NCBI RefSeq assembly: GCF_004745635.1 | Contig: NZ_SRLB01000025.1 | Span: 1-64,000, forward strand | Source: Methylobacterium nonmethylotrophicum | GTDB lineage: Bacteria > Pseudomonadota > Alphaproteobacteria > Rhizobiales > Beijerinckiaceae | Direction: 5' to 3' | DNA length: 64,000 nucleotides | Part shown: piece after piece, positions 59,101 to 64,000 of the stretch | Position numbering within the stretch: position 1 is the stretch's first letter | Layout of the letters: each line of letters begins with the position of its first letter | Position numbers and translations under genes: made by a program | Notes under the pieces: model-generated | The model's input: the letters and a program-made list of their open reading frames with translations, nothing else | Databases searched by the model: none | Told to the model about the DNA's origin: nothing

Positions 59101-60512
59101 CGGGCGTTGGCGGTCGGCGCCTCGATCGTCACCGCGTCGAGGTCGGCGACGCCGTTCGGGTCGATGCGGCCGGCGAGGCGGAACGACGCCTTTGGCCCGA
59201 TCGCCCGCCGCAGCGCCGGATCGGCGAGGTGGAGGCCGTCGACCTCGGCATTCGCGGCGAGGCGGAAGGATTGCCCTTCGGGGGCGCGCGGCAGCGGCTC
59301 GGCGACGAGGTCGGCGCTCGCCCGGCCGAGGCGGCTGCCCGCCGCCGAGAGGCCGGCGGCCCGCAGGGTACCGCGCAAAGCCGGCGCGTCGAGGGGGCCC
59401 TTCACGCTCGCGTCCAGCATCAGGGATTCGAGGGTCGACTCGCCGGCCCTGGTGACGCCGCCCTCGGTCGGCAGGGCGCGAGCCTGGAGCGTCAGGTCGG
59501 CATGGCGCGCCGCGTCGACCCCGCCGTTGAGCGCCAGGCGGGCGGTGCGGGAGGTGAGCTCGAACCGGTCGACCCGCACCGCGCCGTCGTCGACGAAGCG
59601 GAGCGACCCGTCGAGGCGGGTGGTGCCGGAGAAGACCGCCGCGAGCGGGCCGGGCATCAGGCCCTCGACCCGCGAGGCGAGATCGAGGCTCATGCGCCGC
59701 TCACGGCCGGCCCGGTCGATGCGGGCCTTGCCCTCGGCGCCGATGCCCTCGCCGGCCCGGAAGTTCAGGGCGGCGTTCCAGGCATCGAGCGTGCCGCGCC
59801 CGTCGAGGTCGAGGGTGACCGGCGGCAGGCCGGGCAGGTTCATCAGCCGCGCCGCAAGCCCGCCGGCGGGCTCGTCATGGGCGAGCTTCAAGTCGAGCCG
59901 GGCGCTCTCCGGCGCGTAGGCGAGCGTGACCGTGACCGTGCCGGGCTTGTCGAGGCGGCGCAGGCCGATGCCGAGGTCGAGGCCCTCGCGCGGGTCGCCG
60001 AGGGTGGCCTGGCCGGCCCCGGCGATGCGGGCGGCCTCGCCGATCACCGGTTGGCCGAGCGCCAGCTCGCTCAGCGCGAAGGCCTTGACCACCACCTTGA
60101 CCGGTAGTTCCGGCAGCAGCGCCTCCTTGTCCTGCGACGGGGGGGCGGCGGAGGGCAGGGGCCGGCGCAGCACCTCGAGGCGGCCGACCTCGAGACGGTC
60201 GATCTCGAGGCGCCGGGACAGGAGCGCCGTGCGCCGCCAGATCAGCCGCGCCTTGTCGAGGCGCAGCCACACCCCGTCCCGGTCGGCGATAGCGACGTCG
60301 CGGATCGTGGCGTCGGAGGACAGCGCCCCGTCGACGGCACCGATCGAGACCCGCGAGGTCGGGGTCGAGAGGGCGCGGGACAGGAGGTCGCCGAGGATCG
60401 TGGTCTCGCCCTCCGCCGCCTCTCCGGTGGCGGCGTGGCCGAGCCAGGCGAGGGCCAGAAGAGCGACCGCGATCGCGGCGGTAAGGAGGCGCGAGGCCCG
60501 CATCTGCATCAT
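56199..60512 (-). CDS. tamB: Translocation and assembly module protein TamB
   Basis: TamB is a very long beta-helical protein anchored in the inner membrane that spans the periplasm to TamA; it takes part in outer-membrane protein insertion and phospholipid transport. The 1437-residue product has one N-terminal anchor (LLTAAIAVALLALAWLGHAA), repeated AsmA/DUF490-type beta-strands throughout (many LDGxxDARLxG motifs) and a conserved C-terminal DUF490 domain ending TAVGVGAEWEY, typical of the last strand. Cleavable signal versus anchor is not decided. Its ATG directly follows the tamA stop (TGAATG), so the two are cotranslated. Confidence 0.94.
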   Translation of the reverse strand: MMQMRASRLLTAAIAVALLALAWLGHAATGEAAEGETTILGDLLSRALSTPTSRVSIGAVDGALSSDATIRDVAIADRDGVWLRLDKARLIWRRTALLSRRLEIDRLEVGRLEVLRRPLPSAAPPSQDKEALLPELPVKVVVKAFALSELALGQPVIGEAARIAGAGQATLGDPREGLDLGIGLRRLDKPGTVTVTLAYAPESARLDLKLAHDEPAGGLAARLMNLPGLPPVTLDLDGRGTLDAWNAALNFRAGEGIGAEGKARIDRAGRERRMSLDLASRVEGLMPGPLAAVFSGTTRLDGSLRFVDDGAVRVDRFELTSRTARLALNGGVDAARHADLTLQARALPTEGGVTRAGESTLESLMLDASVKGPLDAPALRGTLRAAGLSAAGSRLGRASADLVAEPLPRAPEGQSFRLAANAEVDGLHLADPALRRAIGPKASFRLAGRIDPNGVADLDAVTIEAPTANARYAGRIGRDVVAGTLQADLPDLAAFSLAAGRPLSGRVAVKALLSGDPGRAGVTADVEASTEKLLLGTPALDRTLGRDPRFAGRLTRLPDGYAVQAARLTGAAVTATLDGRATATRADMAGRVDLTDLATLHPDLAGKAALDARLTGSLERPDVAVTLAAPEAKALGRPLRDLTARATLADVTGALDGTLALSGRVDGKPLAGDLHLARRGADWVLDRLAFGLGSVSLAGRATVDPAARLAEGEVALKAGDLDDLSALALTRLQGRLDAAITLSRAGGRQDARLQATGESIRGAGVALARLDADLAGTDLWASPRVSGRLNADRVVTGSETIEAVRLDARPAPDGSDLTLQARARGFALDGAARLVPADHPRLDLARLSAVRGADRLALAGPATVTFADHGVTVAGLAIAAGSGRASLDGTLGSRLDLRLGLKSLPLSLARIAAPSLSLSGTLDGEAVLTGPAESPEGRYSLSLSRLVTPETRSAGLPPVDAKASGRIGDGRAGLDGTVTAGRGLQLALSGTLPVEAGGAMDLRARGTLDAALANTMLAAGGQRLTGRVALDAGVAGTLQAPRVEGAATLTGGSFTDPLQGVRLTDIQGRVTGRGDTLVIERLTAATRNGGTLQAQGRVAVEPAAGFPGNLTIRADRAELVASPLMTLVTGLNLSLTGPLARTPRVSGQVDVVSLDVAVPDRLPATVQPLPGIRHVNAPPQTRARLAARAKREAAARRGGKAPFLATLDVAVNAPGRITVRGRGIDAELGGNLRLTGTSAAPVANGAFAMRRGRIQIVSQRLDFSRGRLTFAGDLTAPDLDFLAQTQAGDVTAKIAVTGPANQPDFALSSEPPLPQDEVLSRLLFKKASGGLSPFQALQLAQAVAQLSGGAGGPDVFESARKGLGLDSLDIQAGSKGGAAVGLSRALGERVNVGVRAGARPEDSAATITYDVTGRIKVQGEAGANGRTAVGVGAEWEY

Positions 60513-62513
60513 TCAGAAGGCCTGACCGAGGCTGATGTAGAGGGCGACCGGCGGCTGCTTGAGCTGCTTGTCGGGGTTCAGCGGCACCGCAAGGTCGACC
60601 CGGATCGGGCCGATGCCGGTATAGTAGCGAAGGCCGAGGCCCGCCGCGACGCGGATGCGCTCGTCGAAATCGGGCAGCGTCCCGGCGAAGGCAGTGCCGG
60701 CATCGACGAAGGGCACGATGCCGATCGTGTCGGTGATCTTGATCCGGCCCTCGACCGAGCCTTCGAGCAGCGAGCGCCCGCCGATCGGCAGCTGGTAGGG
60801 GCCGATCGGCCCGACGGTGCGGTAGGAATAGCCGCGGATCGAGCCGCCGCCGCCGGCGAAGAAGCGCAAGGAGGCCGGGATGTCGGCCAGAGCCGCACCG
60901 CTGACCGAGCCGAAGCCGAGGCGGGCGGCGAGGATGTAGCGGCCCTCGTCGTCGAAGGCGTAGTAGGTCGAGCCTTGCGCCTTGGCGATCAGCAGGTCCG
61001 GGCTGTTGCCGAGGCCCGCATAGGGCGTGAGCGAGGCGGTGACGCGGACGCCCCGCGTCGGGTCGAGCAGGCTGTCGGTCGAATCGTAGGCGACGCCGGC
61101 GTTCAAGCCCAGCAACCCGTAATCGACCCGGCCGAGGGCGTCGCGGTCCGAGCCGGCGCGGCCGTCGATCCCGACCTGGGCCGAGAAGGCGTCGGCGAAG
61201 CGGTGGCGGATCGCGACCGTGCCGCCGGTGGCGTCGCTGAGATAGGATTGCTGCACCTCGCGGCCGATGAAGGCGCTGGCCAGGAGGTCGTTGCGGGTGC
61301 CGAACAGGGCGGGCTTGACGAAGGTGGCGGCGAGCCGCCCGCCGAGGCCGTTGGTCTCGATGCCGGCGAGCTTGCGGCGGCGGGCGTAATAGTCGGTGCC
61401 GAGGCCGAGATAGGACAGGTCGGCGTCGATCCGCAGGGTCTCAGCCCCGCCGAACAGGTTGCGGTCGGCCCAGTAGGCGCGCACGCCCGGCCCGTCGACG
61501 GTGGAATAGCGCGCCGAGACGCCGACGATGTGCGGCGCCCGCTCGGTGACGTCGACGAAGACCGGCAGGCCCCCGTCGGGATCGAGGGCCGTGCCCTCCC
61601 GCACCCGCACCCCGCCGAGCGCCTCGATGCGCGAGACCGAGCGGCGGATGTCGGACAAGGCCTGCGGCGAGTACGGATCGCCCGGCTCGGCGTAGATGAA
61701 GGAGCGCACCACCGCCGGATCGACGGCTTCGGTCCCCCGCACCGCGATGGCGCCGAGGGTCGCCTTCGGGCCCGGATCGACCGTGAAGGTCACGTCCATG
61801 GCCCGCGCCGCGTGGTCGACCACCGGATCGCGCCGCAGCACCTTGGCGAAGGGGTGGCCCTGCCGGCGAAAGACGTCGATCAGCGCCGCCTCGCGGGCGA
61901 GCACCGTGGCGGAGCGGGCCGGCGGATCGTCCTCGATCCGGGTGAGGCGGGCCGGCACGGCCTCGGGCGGGAAGGGCCGGCCGGCAGCGTCGAGGACCGC
62001 GATGCGCCGCAGGCGGTAGAGCGGGCCCTGATCGACGCTGATCCGCACCGCCACGAGCGTGCGGTTGCGGGCGGCCTCGGCGGCGCGCACGGCGCTGCGG
62101 GCGGCGGCGTCGCCCCCGAGCACCACGTCCTCGATGCGGAAGCTCAGCGTCCCGGCATAGTAGCCGAAGCCCCACAGGGCATCGACGAGGCGCGCCGCGT
62201 CGGCCTCGGCCCGGCGCAGCAGGCCCTCGCCGTCGGGCGGCGGGTCGTTGCGCAGGCGATAGAGGCTCGACGTGTCCTGGAGGGCGCGCAGCAGGTCCTC
62301 GTCCTCGACGCCCTGGAAGCGGACCGCGTAGGGCAGGGCGGCCGGGCTCGGGGCCGGCGGCGCCTCCTCGGAACCGAACAGGCCGAACAGGTCGAAGGCG
62401 CGGGCCGGCTCCGCCGCGCTCACGCCGAGCGCGAGGCCGAGCCCCAGAACCCTCCCGTATCCCGCTGACCAACGCGCCCTCGGCGCGCCGCGATAACCGA
62501 CCCGATCCCGCAT
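60513..62513 (-). CDS. tamA: Outer-membrane assembly factor TamA (Omp85/BamA family)
   Basis: The 666-residue outer-membrane protein has a signal peptide (GYGRVLGLGLALGVSAAEPA, cleaved after ARA). Periplasmic POTRA domains follow (YAVRFQGVEDEDLLRALQDT, LRRIAVLDAAGRPFPPEAVP, TLGAIAVRGTEAVDPAVVRS), and a C-terminal 16-strand barrel carries the lid-lock motif in GGGGSIRGYSYRTVGPIGPY. It ends ALYISLGQAF with a terminal aromatic residue, as expected for the family. ATG 62513 puts the signal peptide near the N-terminus; the frame is open to 62597. It precedes tamB with zero gap. A Gly-rich GGGG tract stands before the RGY motif. Confidence 0.94.
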   Translation of the reverse strand: MRDRVGYRGAPRARWSAGYGRVLGLGLALGVSAAEPARAFDLFGLFGSEEAPPAPSPAALPYAVRFQGVEDEDLLRALQDTSSLYRLRNDPPPDGEGLLRRAEADAARLVDALWGFGYYAGTLSFRIEDVVLGGDAAARSAVRAAEAARNRTLVAVRISVDQGPLYRLRRIAVLDAAGRPFPPEAVPARLTRIEDDPPARSATVLAREAALIDVFRRQGHPFAKVLRRDPVVDHAARAMDVTFTVDPGPKATLGAIAVRGTEAVDPAVVRSFIYAEPGDPYSPQALSDIRRSVSRIEALGGVRVREGTALDPDGGLPVFVDVTERAPHIVGVSARYSTVDGPGVRAYWADRNLFGGAETLRIDADLSYLGLGTDYYARRRKLAGIETNGLGGRLAATFVKPALFGTRNDLLASAFIGREVQQSYLSDATGGTVAIRHRFADAFSAQVGIDGRAGSDRDALGRVDYGLLGLNAGVAYDSTDSLLDPTRGVRVTASLTPYAGLGNSPDLLIAKAQGSTYYAFDDEGRYILAARLGFGSVSGAALADIPASLRFFAGGGGSIRGYSYRTVGPIGPYQLPIGGRSLLEGSVEGRIKITDTIGIVPFVDAGTAFAGTLPDFDERIRVAAGLGLRYYTGIGPIRVDLAVPLNPDKQLKQPPVALYISLGQAF

Positions 62514-62948
62514 GCCCCCCGGCCGTGCTGCAGGCCCCGCCCTGACCGGACGGCGCCGAAAGAACCACTTCACGCCACCGGCGTGCCCGACACCCATTCA
62601 AGCGGGCCTTCGCGAGACGGGACCCTCACCCCCGAGACAGCGCTCCTCTAAGAGGTTTCTTCCGTAAGGGTCGAGGGAATTCGTGTCCAAACCGTGTCGG
62701 CCGGCCGGCCCGTTCCGGCGGCAAGCGAGAGCATAAGCCGGCGGACGGGGAGGCGGAGACGGGCGTGCGGGCATGCGGGCATGCGGGCATGCCCTTCTGG
62801 TCCAGGGTGGCGCGCCAAGCCTCTGCGATCGGCGGATCCATGATCGCGGCCCGCGGCGCGCGGTCGCGCCGACTGTCGGGCGGTCCGGCGCGTTGAGCGT
62901 GTCCATATTGTCCCCACTCTTATCCCCGTTTCCCACAGGGTCGTGCGC
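62514..62948. other. 435-base gap between divergent tamA and deacetylase genes, with an 8-bp tandem repeat
   Basis: No gene is supported. GGGCATGC is repeated three times at 62769-62792 and preceded by the near-copy GGGCGTGC at 62761-62768; each unit contains the palindrome GCATGC. Promoters for both divergent genes should be here but none is clear. Confidence 0.5.
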
Positions 62949-63845
62949 ATGGTCCCGGTCGTGTTCCATCCGGCCTACGAGGCCCCGCTGCCGGCGGGTC
63001 ACCGCTTCCCGATGGGCAAGTATGGACGCCTCGCCGCGGCGATCGCAGCGCGCGGCCTGGTGCCGGAGGGCTTCGTGACGCCCGAGCCGGCGAGCCCTGA
63101 CCTGATCGGCCTCGCGCACGACGCGTCCTACGTCGAGCAGGTCGTGACCGGCACGGTGCCGCGGGCGATCGAGCGGGCGATCGGCCTGCCGGTCGATGCC
63201 GGGGTGGCGCGGCGCTCGCTTGCGGCCTGCGGCGGCACGCTGCTGGCGGCGCGGCTCGCGCTCCAGGGCGGGCTTGCCGGCAGCACGGCCGGGGGCAGCC
63301 ATCACGGAAGGCGGGAAGCGGGCGGGGGGTTCTGCGTCTTCAACGACGTCGCGGTGGCGGCGCTCGCCCTCAAGGGCGAGGGCACGATCCGCCGGGCGCT
63401 CATCATCGACCTCGACGTGCACCAGGGCGACGGCACCGCCGACTGCCTCCGGGACGAGCCAGACCTGTTCACCTTCTCGATGCACGCCGAGAGGAACTAC
63501 CCCACCGACAAGGTGCCGGGCGACCTCGATATCGGCCTGCCCGATGGATTGGCCGACGACGATTACCTGGCGGCCCTGCACCAGCACGTGCCGCGCCTGC
63601 TCGACGATGTCCGCCCCGACCTGGTGTTCTACAATGCCGGGGTCGACCCCCATCGCGACGATCGCCTCGGCCGCCTGGCGCTCACCGACGACGGCCTGCG
63701 CCGGCGCGAGCACCACGTCGTCGGCGAGACGCGCCGGCGCGGCATCCCGCTCGCGGCGGTGATCGGCGGCGGCTACGCCGACGACGTCGAGGCGCTGGCT
63801 TCCCGCCACGCGCTGGTGTTCGAGGCGATGGCGGAGCTGGCGTGA
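62949..63845 (+). CDS. Histone deacetylase-like amidohydrolase, copy 2
   Basis: The 298-residue protein is an HDAC-superfamily zinc amidohydrolase of a different subgroup from the one at 28592. Features are PLPAGHRFPMGKYGRL near residue 14 (a KY pattern typical of the subgroup), the His pair in GGSHHGRREAGGGFCVFND, and zinc ligands in IDLDVHQGDGTADCL and YNAGVDPHRDDRLGRL. The final Gly-rich loop is VIGGGYADDVE, where Tyr is retained. The chosen ATG 62949 has AGGG about eight bases upstream; GTG 62943 is the alternative. A role in acetylpolyamine or acetyl-amide turnover is likely but not provable here. Confidence 0.93.
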   Translation: MVPVVFHPAYEAPLPAGHRFPMGKYGRLAAAIAARGLVPEGFVTPEPASPDLIGLAHDASYVEQVVTGTVPRAIERAIGLPVDAGVARRSLAACGGTLLAARLALQGGLAGSTAGGSHHGRREAGGGFCVFNDVAVAALALKGEGTIRRALIIDLDVHQGDGTADCLRDEPDLFTFSMHAERNYPTDKVPGDLDIGLPDGLADDDYLAALHQHVPRLLDDVRPDLVFYNAGVDPHRDDRLGRLALTDDGLRRREHHVVGETRRRGIPLAAVIGGGYADDVEALASRHALVFEAMAELA

Positions 63846-63921
63846 CGGGCGTTTCGGAACGGCCCAGGCTGTCGGCCGTTGATCTCGCGGGACCCCACGC
63901 TCACATCACGCGGAGGATGCG

Positions 63922-64000
63922 ATGAGCCTCATCGGCAAGATCGTCACCAAGATCCTGGGGAACGACGACCCCCGTACCCGGCCCGACGACCGCACCCCGT
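63922..64000 (+). CDS. Start of a DUF3597-like gene, cut by the window end
   Basis: The first 26 codons read MSLIGKIVTKILGNDDPRTR and continue Pro-Asp-Asp-rich, with CGGAGGATGCG just upstream of the ATG. DUF3597 proteins begin with a similar MSxFGKIxxxIFG segment followed by a Pro/Ala-rich linker and a small C-terminal domain. The visible part is too short for more than a tentative assignment. Confidence 0.45.
   Translation, partial: MSLIGKIVTKILGNDDPRTRPDDRTP

Noticed and set aside
57906..60107. 733-codon plus-strand frame opposite tamB
   Set aside because: Antisense shadow. The tamB frame has the N-terminal anchor and the DUF490 C-terminus.
60435..62468. 677-codon plus-strand frame opposite tamA
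   Set aside because: Antisense shadow without domains; tamA shows POTRA and barrel motifs.

Overview
The window is a stretch of high-GC alphaproteobacterial chromosome, most likely Methylobacterium or a close relative (Methylobacteriaceae). The evidence is the Rhizobiales-type hrcA / rph-rdgB arrangement, two MucR/Ros-type regulators, an EcfG-type sigma factor carrying a NepR-like segment, Ohr/OhrR, RibBX-type riboflavin synthesis, extragenic palindromes of the CGTCATCCCGGG kind, and G/C-dominated third codon positions. No rRNA, tRNA, CRISPR array or intact insertion sequence was found.

Layout. 0.3-4.4 kb: hrcA faces two small exported-protein genes and the overlapping pair rph-rdgB. 4.4-9.5 kb: divergent ohr/ohrR around a short palindrome, an aldo/keto reductase, and the methionine importer metNIQ. 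9.6-15.7 kb: small exported or membrane proteins, a Kef/YbaL-type cation:proton antiporter, a DUF2147 protein, the first mucR and a DUF6481 protein. 16-21.2 kb: a two-gene signalling unit (receiver-HD-GYP phosphodiesterase plus hybrid histidine kinase with receiver and Hpt domains) and a cation diffusion facilitator. 21.3-25.9 kb: a second mucR with an almost identical core, then the ffh-rpsP-rimM block. 26-30.3 kb: aroC, an unusual HTH-RibBX fusion gene behind a perfect palindrome, a histone-deacetylase-like enzyme and an L,D-transpeptidase lipoprotein. 31.3-36.2 kb: a tight four-gene operon (APC permease, unknown exported protein, caspase-like protein, alpha/beta hydrolase). 36.4-43.4 kb: a lipoprotein hydrolase, a decayed RTX fragment, an outer-membrane barrel, a GNAT acetyltransferase and mutL. 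43.5-47.3 kb: a TetR regulator divergent from EmrAB-type efflux genes around a perfect 25-bp operator. 48-50.9 kb: a PotABC-like importer lacking a binding-protein gene. 50.9-52.4 kb: a hicBA module whose toxin gene is split by a 217-bp MITE-like element, then the sigma factor with a NepR-like N-terminus. 53.3-56 kb: rutA coupled to an amidase-signature enzyme. 56.2-62.5 kb: tamA-tamB. 62.9-64 kb: a second histone-deacetylase-like enzyme and the start of a DUF3597-like gene.

Most informative observations. (1) A single reading frame joins a NepR-like anti-sigma segment to an EcfG-type sigma factor, fusing two parts of the alphaproteobacterial general stress switch. (2) The riboflavin gene ribB(X) carries an N-terminal DNA-binding-type domain and has a perfect 11-bp inverted repeat just upstream, with no room for an FMN riboswitch: a candidate self-regulating enzyme. 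(3) A small non-coding element with 13-bp terminal repeats and a TGA duplication has interrupted hicA, and the ancestral toxin can be restored exactly by removing it. Related palindromes occur beside a broken RTX gene. (4) Two mucR genes 7 kb apart share a 348-bp core that also matches at silent positions, suggesting recent duplication or gene conversion.
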